Shown here piece by piece: positions 26,931 to 35,650 of a stretch of DNA of 64,000 bases (its first letter is position 1; each line of letters starts with the position of its first letter). A program made the translations under genes and the position numbers. The stretch is from the NCBI RefSeq assembly GCF_032050975.1, contig NZ_CP116967.1, positions 1,175,001-1,239,000 of the forward strand, given 5' to 3'. The DNA comes from Candidatus Nitrospira allomarina. GTDB taxonomy: Bacteria > Nitrospirota > Nitrospiria > Nitrospirales > UBA8639. A model generated the notes under the pieces. That model worked only from the letters and a program-made list of their open reading frames with translations, ran no database searches and had not been told where the DNA came from.

Positions 26931-27536
26931 TTAGAAATGATAGTTGAGACCAATTGTGACCATATGACCCTCGTCATGAAAAGATACCGAATTTCCACTT
27001 TGATCTTTTGAATGAATTCGCTCCAACCAGACCCACCGATAAGACCCATCGACCGACCAGTTCTGGTTCACCATCAGTTGCAGGCCGGCACCGCCATGAA
27101 GACCAAAGCGTTGTTGTGCATCACTATAATTATTGGGTCCCTTCACATCGGTGTAATACCAGCCCCCGCCCCCGATCAGATAAGGACTCAACCGCTTTCC
27201 CGGCAGTAGATAGACGAGGCCGGATAACTGAAGTGGAAAAGTCTTGGCCGTGGTAGAACCATAATCATTTTTTCGATAATCCATCGACCCTTCAAGAGCA
27301 AAGACGTCATTTAAGTACCATCGGGCCTGGGCTCCTCCATACCAACTGTCATCTCCGCCAATGGGATCGTAATACATGGCCCGACCACCAATGGAAAAAT
27401 CTCCTTTGCTGATTTTCTCGGAAAAAATGCTATCGGCTGCTCCTACCGGACTATGGACCATGCTGAACCCGAGGACGAAGGCGGATACTGTACCAAGCCA
27501 CGCGAACTTTTTTAGACACTTTCCCGACACTTCCAT
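26931..27536 (-). CDS. outer-membrane beta-barrel protein
   Basis: 201 residues. A signal peptide ends near SPVGAADS. The mature part alternates polar and hydrophobic residues in about eight strands (GDFSIGGRAMYYD, GGAQARWYLNDVFALEGSMDYR, LSPYLIGGGGWYYTD, FGLHGGAGLQLMVN, MVTIGLNYHF) and ends in Phe, the signal for outer-membrane assembly. It resembles OmpA/OprG-type small barrels. AGGAG lies 5 bases before the ATG. Role unknown: porin-like or structural. Confidence 0.85.
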   Translation of the reverse strand: MEVSGKCLKKFAWLGTVSAFVLGFSMVHSPVGAADSIFSEKISKGDFSIGGRAMYYDPIGGDDSWYGGAQARWYLNDVFALEGSMDYRKNDYGSTTAKTFPLQLSGLVYLLPGKRLSPYLIGGGGWYYTDVKGPNNYSDAQQRFGLHGGAGLQLMVNQNWSVDGSYRWVWLERIHSKDQSGNSVSFHDEGHMVTIGLNYHF

Positions 27537-28365
27537 AAGGACTCCTTTCCTTTAACCTTCACCATCTATTTAATTAGAAGAGATTTGATCCGATGGTGGT
27601 AAAGATTCAAATCTCCAAACAGCTTTTTTTCGGCTACTCCTGTGGTTTTTCTCACGACTTTTTCATGTCATCAAGGCGTGAGATTTCTTTCCCTTTATCC
27701 TTTTATTCGGTGCCGGTCCTGCGGGTGGACAGCATATTTCTTTTTTCGAGAAAAAGAGTTGATGAACATAATTTTCATCATTGAATGTTTGAACTTTGCG
27801 ATTATGATCTAATTAGTAACCTGACATAATTGTTAAAAACCCTGGACGCCTGACTTGAAATACTTTTGTTTTTGGTTTGGTTTCGGGATGGCGGAGAAGA
27901 GATTTCTAGAGATTGGAGAAAAAGGGGAGGATCACTTGCTACATGGTAAAAGTTTAAAAAACCAGCAAGTGCAGAAATTGAAGACTCGTCTGCTGCCTTC
28001 TTGAGGTTTCTTCAGTCGGGCATCTTGAGCCAAGGGGGAAAGATCTGCCCACGTGGGGCTATTACTGCTGAGCGGAATCCTATGATTCACTCTGTAGGAA
28101 TTAGTGGTTGAATAAATGGGTTCCCTACATTCCACTTTTGTCTATTGGCGACGAAAGAACCGGCAGGTAGAGGATTGAATAGGTCGAAATATTTATAGAG
28201 ATCCACCGTGCCATTTTTTCCTATTCACACTGAGAAGGGGTAAATGAAATTATCTCATCATTTTATTCTCCGATTGGGCGTTTTGCTGTTTATAGAGCCT
28301 AAATACACAAAGGAAAGCTGGACACGATGTTTATCGAAATATTGGGGCGGTGTAAATAAGATGCC
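27537..28365. other. 829-base gene-free region
   Basis: AT-rich intergenic DNA between two divergent genes. Short frames on both strands (for example 27593-27784 and 27932-28135) have no ribosome site or domain. Promoters for both flanking genes must lie here but no convincing pair was found. Confidence 0.55.
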
Positions 28366-29493
28366 ATGCTGGGAATAATTTATCCCGTTCTTATCTTTCT
28401 GGCTTTGCTGATTATGACGGCAACCCTTTTGCCGCTTCTTAGGGTTGATGAGTGGTGGGTGCGTATCTTCGATTTCCCACGACTTCAGATATTTACCATT
28501 GGGGTGGCTCTCGCCGTGGCGCTGGTCTACTCGATTTTCTATTCAGAGCATGCGTTTGGGAAATGGGTGCTCATTGCACTTATCCCATGTCTCGTCTATC
28601 AGGCATTCCGGATGTTTCCTTACACGCGGTTGGCTCCCAAGCAAGCGTTAGATTCTCTCAAATCCCCTCATGAAGATCTTTTGAGTGTTTTGACAGCCAA
28701 CATCTACAAGAATAATCGAAACGCATCAGGATTTTTAAACGTCGTATCGTCTGCCTCTCCCGACGTCGTGCTCGTTATTGAACCCGATCAGTGGTGGGAA
28801 CGACACCTCAGCGGACTTGAAGCCTCCTATCCCCATACCATCAAACAACCTTTGGGCAATACTTACGGGATGTTGCTTTATTCACGATTGAAATTGCGAA
28901 ACTCTGATATTCGTTTCATGGTTGAAGACCACCTTCCATCATTTTTTACTGAAATTGAGTTGCCGTCCGGAAGAATTATTGAATTTTATGGACTACATCC
29001 ACGTCCTCCGAGTTTTGGCCAGGATACGGATGAACGGGATGCGGAACTTTTAATTGTTGGCCGGGAGGTGGCACGCGCCAAAAAACCCGTTGTAGTTACC
29101 GGAGATTTAAATGATGTGGCCTGGTCCTATACGACAACGTTATTTCAGAAGATTAGCGGAATGGTGGATCCTCGAATCGGCCGGGGGTTTTTCAATACCT
29201 ACCATGCCAAGTATCCGATATTTCGCTTCCCCGTTGATCATATTTTTCACTCTCCCGCATTTCGTCTGGTTGAAATGAAGCGATTGTCGCCCATCGGGTC
29301 TGATCATTTTCCCATATTGGCGGTTTTATCGTATGAACCGGAAGATCGAACCATTTCCGGAGCCCCTGAGGCAGACTCAGATGATCGGCAAGAAGTCGAT
29401 GAAACATTAAACAAGGTACAAAAATATAATGACCTCCACACACCTGTGCCCCTGACGGAACGCCAGGGGCACAAAGTCGTTGGATGGCTCTGA
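28366..29493 (+). CDS. membrane-anchored EEP-family phosphodiesterase
   Basis: 375 residues. Three membrane segments occupy about 1-85 (MLGIIYPVLIFLALLIM, IFTIGVALAVALVYSIF, WVLIALIPCLVYQAF). The endonuclease/exonuclease/phosphatase fold follows: TANIYKNN (metal site), LVIEPDQWW (Glu), YGLHPRPP (His), VTGDLNDVAWS (Asp and Asn), and SDHFPI near the end. The catalytic side would face the periplasm if the first helix enters from the cytoplasm. The last about 45 residues are hydrophilic and contain the hairpin-forming DNA. Substrate unknown (nucleic acid, lipid or sugar phosphate). Confidence 0.88.
   Translation: MLGIIYPVLIFLALLIMTATLLPLLRVDEWWVRIFDFPRLQIFTIGVALAVALVYSIFYSEHAFGKWVLIALIPCLVYQAFRMFPYTRLAPKQALDSLKSPHEDLLSVLTANIYKNNRNASGFLNVVSSASPDVVLVIEPDQWWERHLSGLEASYPHTIKQPLGNTYGMLLYSRLKLRNSDIRFMVEDHLPSFFTEIELPSGRIIEFYGLHPRPPSFGQDTDERDAELLIVGREVARAKKPVVVTGDLNDVAWSYTTTLFQKISGMVDPRIGRGFFNTYHAKYPIFRFPVDHIFHSPAFRLVEMKRLSPIGSDHFPILAVLSYEPEDRTISGAPEADSDDRQEVDETLNKVQKYNDLHTPVPLTERQGHKVVGWL
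29445..29473. repeat. stem-loop inside 3' end of EEP gene
   Basis: TGTGCCCCTG and CAGGGGCACA pair as a perfect 10-bp stem with a 9-base loop. It lies in the last codons of the EEP-family gene and shares its core with the hairpin at 26871-26902. Confidence 0.5.
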
Positions 29494-29508
29494 AATTCCG
29501 ATTGCGTG

Positions 29509-29865
29509 TTAATTGTTCTTGGACATCGCTTTGGGCTTAATCGCTAATTTATTAACGACCTTCTGGACTCCATCTGTCTTTTTTGCGATTTCCACGGCCC
29601 GATCGATCTGATTTTGTGTTTCAACGAATCCACTCAACATGACCGTGCTTCGGTGGGTATCAACCTCAACCTCAAACGCATCCACCAGGTCATCGGCAAT
29701 CAATGATGACTTGACCGATGACGTAATCACGGCATCGTCAACCGTGGTTCCCACACTCCGCCCATGGGGATCGCTCGCACATGCTGAAAATGCCAATGCA
29801 CATACTACGCTTGCCACCATTAACATGGCTTTGACTCTCAGTTGGTTTGTGAAGGTGGTGGTCAT
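29509..29865 (-). CDS. BON-domain lipoprotein
   Basis: 118 residues. A lipoprotein signal (VVCALAFSACAS) is followed by a BON domain (about 42-108) with DDAVITSSVKSSLIADDLVDAFEVEVDTHRSTVMLSGFV and AVEIAKKTDGVQKVVNKL. BON domains, as in OsmY and Kbp, are thought to bind phospholipids or other envelope components. GGAGA lies a few bases before the ATG. It converges with the EEP gene, 15 bases apart. A stress-related envelope role is likely by family. Confidence 0.9.
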   Translation of the reverse strand: MTTTFTNQLRVKAMLMVASVVCALAFSACASDPHGRSVGTTVDDAVITSSVKSSLIADDLVDAFEVEVDTHRSTVMLSGFVETQNQIDRAVEIAKKTDGVQKVVNKLAIKPKAMSKNN

Positions 29866-30130
29866 AACAATTCTCCTTTTTGAAATGAAAGTTTTTGGGC
29901 ACAGCCTCTAGGCCATTCGACAATAGACTGGGTCAGTATGCGTCAAAGAGGGACGAAGCAGAATTGATAAAAACCCTTGATTTTTGACTTGAGGCGCCTG
30001 GGTTCTTGGGGGAGTCGTCAGGGCAGAAAAATTCTTGTTAGGAGGCCCGAGAAATGGTTTGGAAAGCAAAAGGAAAGTGGGTGTTAACAGGCCGAGGAGA
30101 TTTTAAAAGGACGAAATTTTAGAAATCGGG

Positions 30131-30451
30131 TTAGTTAATATCCTTCTGCTTTATCTGATCGAGGAGAGTTTCAGCGGGGGTAGTGAGGTTTTTGCTGCGG
30201 TTGCAGGACTGACAGGCCGGGACGACATTGCCTCTGGTACTTTTTCCTTTCCTGGCCAATGGCACCACATGATCCATGGTCAAGTTTTCTGCTCCCACCT
30301 GCTGATGACAAAAGTGACACTCCCCTTTTTGGATCTGGGCTTTCCACCAGGGAGTCTTCCGTAACTTTTTCCCGTTTTCGCGCTCAATTCGTATATGCCG
30401 TCTGATCGCGTCATCGTCACCGAGTGAGTAAAACTGTTCTGGTTGGGTCAT
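30131..30451 (-). CDS. HNH endonuclease domain protein
   Basis: 106 residues. The HNH core is complete: CHFCHQQV (first zinc Cys pair), LTMDHVVPLARKGKSTRGNVVPACQSCNRSKN (catalytic DH, central N, second Cys pair). An N-terminal basic stretch (RRHIRIERENGKKLRKTPWWK) precedes it. Such small HNH proteins can be stand-alone nucleases of unknown biology or remnants of mobile elements. No partner gene for restriction is nearby. GAGG occurs at a long distance before the ATG. Confidence 0.85.
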   Translation of the reverse strand: MTQPEQFYSLGDDDAIRRHIRIERENGKKLRKTPWWKAQIQKGECHFCHQQVGAENLTMDHVVPLARKGKSTRGNVVPACQSCNRSKNLTTPAETLLDQIKQKDIN

Positions 30452-31087
30452 AAAGAAAGGTGGCCTCTGTTTACAAGACTTTATGCGGGTTGATGACCAT
30501 TGAAGTCATGAGCCAGGTTAACCTGCTTTGAAAGATTGTAGCGCTTGGGTCGGCGCTTTTAAAAGACACGGGTGATTTTCGGATCATAAAAAAAAATTAT
30601 GATTCCGGCCTTATACTTTTACGATGTGAATCTAATGCCAGTTGGGGTTTTCCAGGGAAAAAATAGGCAGGTGAACGAGTCGCACTTGGGAGCAATCCTG
30701 CTGCCCACGTAATTTTCTGTATTGCCGGTTTTCGCCTCGGCAGGGGAGGTCTTTTACTTTCGGGAAAAGGACCCAAACCATTGACGCCCTGTCTGGCCTC
30801 ATTGGAGCGGACGGACGCCAGCCTGCGGAGGGCGGACCAACTCGCTCCGCTCAAACAAGGCCCGCCAGCGAATGAGAGCGTCCTTCCTTGGGCCAGACGG
30901 CAGGCGTCGGACCATGGGAAACTGATTATTTCAATGATTCACATGAAAGAACGAGGAGCCATACAACCTGTATGATCGGGTTTTCCACTGGGGCACCGAT
31001 CCTTCGCAACGCCTCGGGATGACAATGAGTCAGTGAAAGCTACTGCAGTCCCGCAGTTCAGATAGAAGGAGATTGAAGGTTGTGCGA
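30452..31087. other. 636-base gene-free region with repeat-like blocks
   Basis: No gene is supported. A GC-rich block at about 30780-30910 contains GGACGGACGCCAGCCTGCGG and CTCGCTCCGCTCAAAC, and a second at 30990-31025 contains GATCCTTCGCAACGCCTCGG followed by GATGACA. Both have the look of dispersed intergenic repeats known from other genomes; this was not verified. Confidence 0.4.
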
Positions 31088-31888
31088 TTAGTCCAGCGCC
31101 AGAGTCAGGCATTTGGCGGAGCCACCGGCTTTGAGAAATTCATCCAGTTCCACGGGATGGGTGGTGTAGCCCTGTTTCTGTAGCCACGCCATCGTTTCCG
31201 GGCATCCGGTCGGCAGCACGACATGGCGGTCGATACACACTGCATTGCAGGCAAACCGCTCGCCTTCCCGGGATGGAACGGCAAATCGTTTTTTCTGTTC
31301 TATGCGAGAGGTCAGCACGGTTTGGGCGTACGAATCGAAACAGGGGGGGAAATAAAGGAGTTCTCCTCCACTGAGGGGACAAAAGCAGGTATCCAGATGA
31401 TAAAACCGTTGATCCACCAGTTCCACAGGCATGATTTCTTTTTGGAAAATTTCCGACAATTGGACATAAGCGCGGATATCACTTCGTTGGCGGTAGCCGC
31501 CGATCCAGAAATCCGGAAATCCCAATAAGTCCCCCGCACCTTCAAAGTTTATGTCGGGGTCAAGGTTGATGACTTCATAGCCCTTCCTGGTGAACCAATC
31601 AATAAAATATCGTTCCTCACCCTGCCGTTCCGGGTGGCGGAATTGACTGGGTACAGCCTTGCCGCCGTGTAGGACACCCGCATTGGCGGTAAATACCAGA
31701 TCTGGAAGTTTTGGTACCGGTTCCATAAATTCAAGTTTGGCTCCAACCTCGCTCTCGAGTACCTGGGTCAGTGTTTTCCATTGGGTCCTGGCGCGTTCTC
31801 CATTGGATTGATTGGACACTCTCATCCATGGATTTATTTCATATTCGATACCGAAATAATCCGGCGGGCACATCAATAAACGGCTCAT
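31088..31888 (-). CDS. argZ: arginine dihydrolase (ArgZ/AgrE N-terminal type)
   Basis: 266 residues of the guanidino-modifying fold. The pattern follows cyanobacterial ArgZ closely: LLMCPPDYFGIEYEINPWM, PDLVFTANAGVL, RQGEERYF, FEGAGD, RFYHLDTCFCPLSGGELLYFPP and a C-terminal LKAGGSAKCLTL with the catalytic Cys. ArgZ converts arginine to ornithine, CO2 and two ammonia in the cytoplasm. The protein ends where AgrE continues into its ornithine cyclodeaminase domain; here that domain is the upstream gene. GGAGG lies 11 bases before the ATG. The gap to the upstream gene is 15 bases, so both are on one transcript. Confidence 0.9.
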   Translation of the reverse strand: MSRLLMCPPDYFGIEYEINPWMRVSNQSNGERARTQWKTLTQVLESEVGAKLEFMEPVPKLPDLVFTANAGVLHGGKAVPSQFRHPERQGEERYFIDWFTRKGYEVINLDPDINFEGAGDLLGFPDFWIGGYRQRSDIRAYVQLSEIFQKEIMPVELVDQRFYHLDTCFCPLSGGELLYFPPCFDSYAQTVLTSRIEQKKRFAVPSREGERFACNAVCIDRHVVLPTGCPETMAWLQKQGYTTHPVELDEFLKAGGSAKCLTLALD

Positions 31889-31903
31889 GATATTGGTATC
31901 CTC

Positions 31904-33142
31904 CTATCCTTTCCAGCCCAGTTCACGCGCCAGTTCCCATAAAAAAGAAGAAGAATCCATCACCAGCCCGACGGCTTGGAAGCTTCCACGGTCACTCAGC
32001 TTTGTGGGAACGGCGGGATTGATGTCAACACAGACCGTAGGTGCCGACGCCGGTAGCAAATTTCCCGTCGCCACGGCATGCAGCGTGGAGGCCACCAACA
32101 AGGCCAATCCCACGCCGGGAATGGCCGCGCGCATGGCTTCCTGGGCTTTAACGGAATCGGTGATGACGTCCGGCAAAGGGCCGTCGTCGCGAATCGTCCC
32201 GGCCAATACCATCTGGACCCCCCGTCGCACGCAGGCCGCCATGATCCCTTCTTTGATGAGACCGCCTTTGACGGCTTGTTGAATGCTTCCTAGGGCCCGG
32301 ACTCGATTGATGGTGCGAAGATGGTGTTCATGTCCATGGGGCACCGAACGGCCGATCCCCAGGTTATATCCCAGGGACGTTCCGTACAGGCTGGCTTCCA
32401 TGTCATGAGCGGCCAGGGCATTCCCGCAAAAGAGCACATGGATGTATCCCGCTTCGATAATCCATGCCAGGGCTTCCCGTCCTCCCGCATGGATGATGGC
32501 CGGACCACCGGCAAACAACACCTTCCCTGACCCTTTGCCCTCTTTTCGTTGTTGGTGGATCGCCTTCATTCGCTTGGCCACATCGGCGATGATATGACGG
32601 TGTGGGCGTTCGGAAGAAACCTGGGCTTCCATGAACCCGAAGACATCGCGTTCCTTTGGACGTTCCAGCGGGAATACCCGAACCCCTTTCCGCCCCGTGA
32701 CAACCAGATCGCCTTTTCTTACAGAGCCCATGGAAACCATTTGCGCGGAAGGGGGGGAGGTCTTCAGCCTGATGGCTAAATCCATTTCGGGTTGCGGAAC
32801 ATCGATCCAATTTCCTTGCCACCGGATTTGAGTGGCCAGATGAGAGGTCGCGTAAAAATCCTCCGGTAAAATTCCATCAGCCGGGGCTGGCTCAACTGTG
32901 CAGTCTTCCTCGGTTTCAACTACAGCTCCATGGGGTTGGATGATTTTCAGGATTTCCTGTAGTAACTCCATCGTGGGCGCTTCAATCAGGATGGTGGCAT
33001 GAGAAGTGTCTTCCCGTCGGGTTCCCACCGTGACTTCCGAGAGGGTAAAGGTCCCTCCCAACATGACAATGTCATCCAGAACCTTCGCGAGGATCAGTGA
33101 ATCAATGATATGCCCTTGGATGGTGACGGTTTGAACGATCAT
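31904..33142 (-). CDS. ornithine cyclodeaminase, LOR/SDH archaeal type
   Basis: 412 residues of the TIGR00300/LOR-SDH family, the type shown to be an ornithine cyclodeaminase in archaea and in the C-terminal part of cyanobacterial AgrE. The N-terminal regulatory part reads GHIIDSLILAKVLDDIVMLGG. The NAD-binding core has VLFAGGPAIIHAGG, VLFCGNALAAHDMEASLYGTSLG, MVLAGTIRDDGPLPDV and PGVGLALLVASTLHAVATGN. It would turn ornithine into proline and ammonia. With ArgZ downstream, the pair gives arginine to proline plus three ammonia. It is the first gene of the operon. Confidence 0.9.
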   Translation of the reverse strand: MIVQTVTIQGHIIDSLILAKVLDDIVMLGGTFTLSEVTVGTRREDTSHATILIEAPTMELLQEILKIIQPHGAVVETEEDCTVEPAPADGILPEDFYATSHLATQIRWQGNWIDVPQPEMDLAIRLKTSPPSAQMVSMGSVRKGDLVVTGRKGVRVFPLERPKERDVFGFMEAQVSSERPHRHIIADVAKRMKAIHQQRKEGKGSGKVLFAGGPAIIHAGGREALAWIIEAGYIHVLFCGNALAAHDMEASLYGTSLGYNLGIGRSVPHGHEHHLRTINRVRALGSIQQAVKGGLIKEGIMAACVRRGVQMVLAGTIRDDGPLPDVITDSVKAQEAMRAAIPGVGLALLVASTLHAVATGNLLPASAPTVCVDINPAVPTKLSDRGSFQAVGLVMDSSSFLWELARELGWKG

Positions 33143-33363
33143 AGTTTTATTTTACCATGAAATTCTGTAAAGACTTGATGAAAATATCGCTTGGGGGTTA
33201 ATCCTTCGCGCGATGGCGAAGAGGGACTTGGAATAGTTCTCGCTCATGATGCCCCGGCCCATCCTGTTAGACCTTTTAAAGGAAATGGGAGAAGAATCAT
33301 TCTCATGGGTTTCCCGACGGTGCTATACTAGAAGCATCCATCATTTTCCTGGGGGAACCAAAT

Positions 33364-33990
33364 TTGAACCAGTATCTTTTTCCTTTCCTATTCAGTCTTG
33401 GACTCGTCTGGGGTTGTGGGGGGCAGGCCTTGCAGGCGACGGCATGGGCTTCCCCCGGCACGGATGTCTTCCAAGCCTTCACTCAACACATCGGTGCTCA
33501 AATCGGGAAAGATAAACAGGAATTTGCAATTGCCGATTCCTGTACGGTCTATTTTTATCAACTTTGGAACAAAAAAGCCCGGCCTGAGGTTGAGCGCATT
33601 CATTTCTCCCCTCTCTTAAAGACAGGGCTTGATCTTGATTGTGTGAGGCTCTTTCCCGAGGGGTTGGAACAGGCCCGGGAAGCCTTTGGGAATTCGCAAC
33701 AACTTCTCTCCCTCAGCCTGACGTTTTATCAAATGGCTTTAGTGGGGGATGGAGATGATAATCAGGAATATAGTGCACACGAAATCCACGATCTGCTGGA
33801 AGCCTTCAGACTACCGTTTCAAGAGGGACGACCCTTGGGAGGGTATATGAACGCCCTGACGGGCTTATTCGATAGTATTCGCAGGGATGTTCAATTCAAA
33901 TACCTGATGGAGGGCATGCAGGTGTTGATGAACAAGGGGTATCGCTTTTCCGAAGCGGATCAACGGGCATTGAATCAGGAGCTTAATTGA
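33364..33990 (+). CDS. exported protein of unknown function
   Basis: 208 residues from a TTG. The N-terminus (YLFPFLFSLGLVWGCGG) looks like a signal peptide, possibly a lipoprotein type. The rest is helical and polar with no known domain (VYFYQLWNKKARPEVERIHF, FRLPFQEGRPLGGYMNALTGLFDSIRRDV). The start is uncertain because no strong ribosome site is present and the codon is rare. It converges with the HEAT-repeat gene, 20 bases apart. Confidence 0.65.
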   Translation: MNQYLFPFLFSLGLVWGCGGQALQATAWASPGTDVFQAFTQHIGAQIGKDKQEFAIADSCTVYFYQLWNKKARPEVERIHFSPLLKTGLDLDCVRLFPEGLEQAREAFGNSQQLLSLSLTFYQMALVGDGDDNQEYSAHEIHDLLEAFRLPFQEGRPLGGYMNALTGLFDSIRRDVQFKYLMEGMQVLMNKGYRFSEADQRALNQELN

Positions 33991-34010
33991 TAGCGTGTCG
34001 GATGAAGCAC

Positions 34011-34646
34011 TTATCGTATTCGTTCCAACGCTTCTCGGGACCGGCTGCGGACCGTCTGGTCCCAGTCTTCTTTCATCTTTTCTTCCAGTATCGCCTTCGC
34101 ATCTTGAGCCCGCATGCGGCCCAGGGCCAATGCGGCACAAGCTCGCACATGGGCATGGTCATCTTCCAACGCACGAATCAACAACGGGATCGAGGCTTGA
34201 TGTTTCAAGACCCCCAGGTAACTGGCTGACATTCCCCGTATGCGATGTTGTTTGTCACCAAGTGCCGTCTTCAATGTCCAAATAAAGAGTTCCGCCATGG
34301 GTTCGGTGACGGTCTCCAATCCTTCGGCTTCAAATTGGTTCACTTCAATCAGTGTAAAGGCCAAATCCCGCCGTTTTTGGGCTGAAGGTTCTTTTTGAAA
34401 GCGTTGGAGGAGCCGATCACGAAGCTGAAGACGTTCTTTGCGAGCGCGCCATTTTTTTGTGCTGACCCATATTCCTATCCCTAAGACAAGAATGCCTCCG
34501 AGTATGGGGAGGATCTCATCGGTAATGTAATCCTGAGTGTCAAACGTCAGATGATTCCATATCCATATGACTGCTACGATCAGGCCCAGACCTAATAGGC
34601 CGATAAACGGATTGATGGAACGGGTTGTCTCGGGTTGTGTTGCCAT
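34011..34646 (-). CDS. membrane protein with HEAT-like repeats
   Basis: 211 residues from the ATG at 34646 (an in-frame start lies six codons earlier). Two N-terminal membrane helices (INPFIGLLGLGLIVAVIWIW and ILPILGGILVLGIGIWV) are followed by a basic linker and helical HEAT-type repeats (MSASYLGVLKHQASIPLLIRALEDDHAHVRACAALALGRM). HEAT repeats bind proteins, so this may be a membrane-anchored adaptor. No enzyme motif is seen. It is divergent from the MBL-fold gene at 34695 with a 48-base gap. Confidence 0.8.
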   Translation of the reverse strand: MATQPETTRSINPFIGLLGLGLIVAVIWIWNHLTFDTQDYITDEILPILGGILVLGIGIWVSTKKWRARKERLQLRDRLLQRFQKEPSAQKRRDLAFTLIEVNQFEAEGLETVTEPMAELFIWTLKTALGDKQHRIRGMSASYLGVLKHQASIPLLIRALEDDHAHVRACAALALGRMRAQDAKAILEEKMKEDWDQTVRSRSREALERIR

Positions 34647-34694
34647 ACGAGGTGTGGTTACCACAGAGTCTTTATTTGCCGACAGGGTATAACA

Positions 34695-35465
34695 ATGAAG
34701 CTCACCATACTAGGTTCAGGAACCAATATTCATCCTACCCGCGCTGCGGCCGGGTATGTCTTCGAGACGGACCGGCCTATTCTACTGGATTTTGGTCCGA
34801 GAACGCTCTCAAATTTATTACAAACCGGCATAGATCGCCATACGATTCAACACCTACTCTTTACCCATTACCATGCGGACCATTTTTCTGATTTTATTCC
34901 ATTTTTCTTTGATGCCGTGTGCCATTCAAAATTCGCGCAGGTTCGACCCGACCTCACGATTTATGGTCCACCCGGCACTCAACGACTCTTTCGAACCATT
35001 TTCCGGACATTTCCCAATTTTTCGGGTTCACCCTTCCGGGTGACCCTCAAAGAGGTCCATGATCGGCCGTTTGTGATCGGCCACACACAAATCACGCCCT
35101 TGCCCATGATCCATTCTGAGCAACAGATCTGTCTTGGCTATCGTCTTGAGTATCAGGGCCGGTCAGCGGTTGTTTCGGGAGATGCGATGGCCTCACCGAA
35201 CCTGTTTCGCCTATGTCAGAATGCGGATCTGGCGGTCTTGGACTGCTCTTTTTCGTCTCATCAACCAGGTGGATCGCATATGCATGCGGAAGAATGCGGA
35301 AAAGTCGCAGAAGAAGCCAATATCAAAAAACTTATTCTTTCGCATTTTTATGAGACGGCCGATCGGTCGAATGTTGTGGCCCAAGCCCGCCGATTTTTTT
35401 CAGGACCCGTCATCAAAGGCAAGGACCTTCAAGCCTTTCAAGTGGGGAGAGCATTGTCAAAATAG
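34695..35465 (+). CDS. MBL-fold metallohydrolase (RNase Z-like)
   Basis: 256 residues. The beta-lactamase fold motifs are LTILGSGTNIHPTRAAAGYVFE, LLFTHYHADHFSDF (HxHxDH), PMIHSE (metal His), VSGDAM (bridging Asp) and LSHFYE (last His). The layout is that of the RNase Z/ElaC and phosphorylcholine-esterase-like subgroup. The insertion seen in true RNase Z exosite arms is not obvious, so tRNA processing is not assured. The ATG at 34695 begins right before the first strand. Confidence 0.88.
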   Translation: MKLTILGSGTNIHPTRAAAGYVFETDRPILLDFGPRTLSNLLQTGIDRHTIQHLLFTHYHADHFSDFIPFFFDAVCHSKFAQVRPDLTIYGPPGTQRLFRTIFRTFPNFSGSPFRVTLKEVHDRPFVIGHTQITPLPMIHSEQQICLGYRLEYQGRSAVVSGDAMASPNLFRLCQNADLAVLDCSFSSHQPGGSHMHAEECGKVAEEANIKKLILSHFYETADRSNVVAQARRFFSGPVIKGKDLQAFQVGRALSK

Positions 35466-35650
35466 TGTTGGAGAATGAAGCGAATCTGGCCTAGGACCTG
35501 ACCCCTATTCTTTTTGGGAATTTGGCAATTGCCAGAACCTGCACATGCAAGCCTCCAATAGTGTGCCGCCTGCAAATTGCCATCGGGCTGACGCTCTAAT
35601 GTCTGGGCGGACCTTGTCTGAGCCATAGCCAACCCAAATGACGTTCCTTA

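Noticed and set aside
27593-28135. Short frames in the 829-base gap
   Set aside because: No ribosome sites, domains or codon pattern; AT-rich chance frames.
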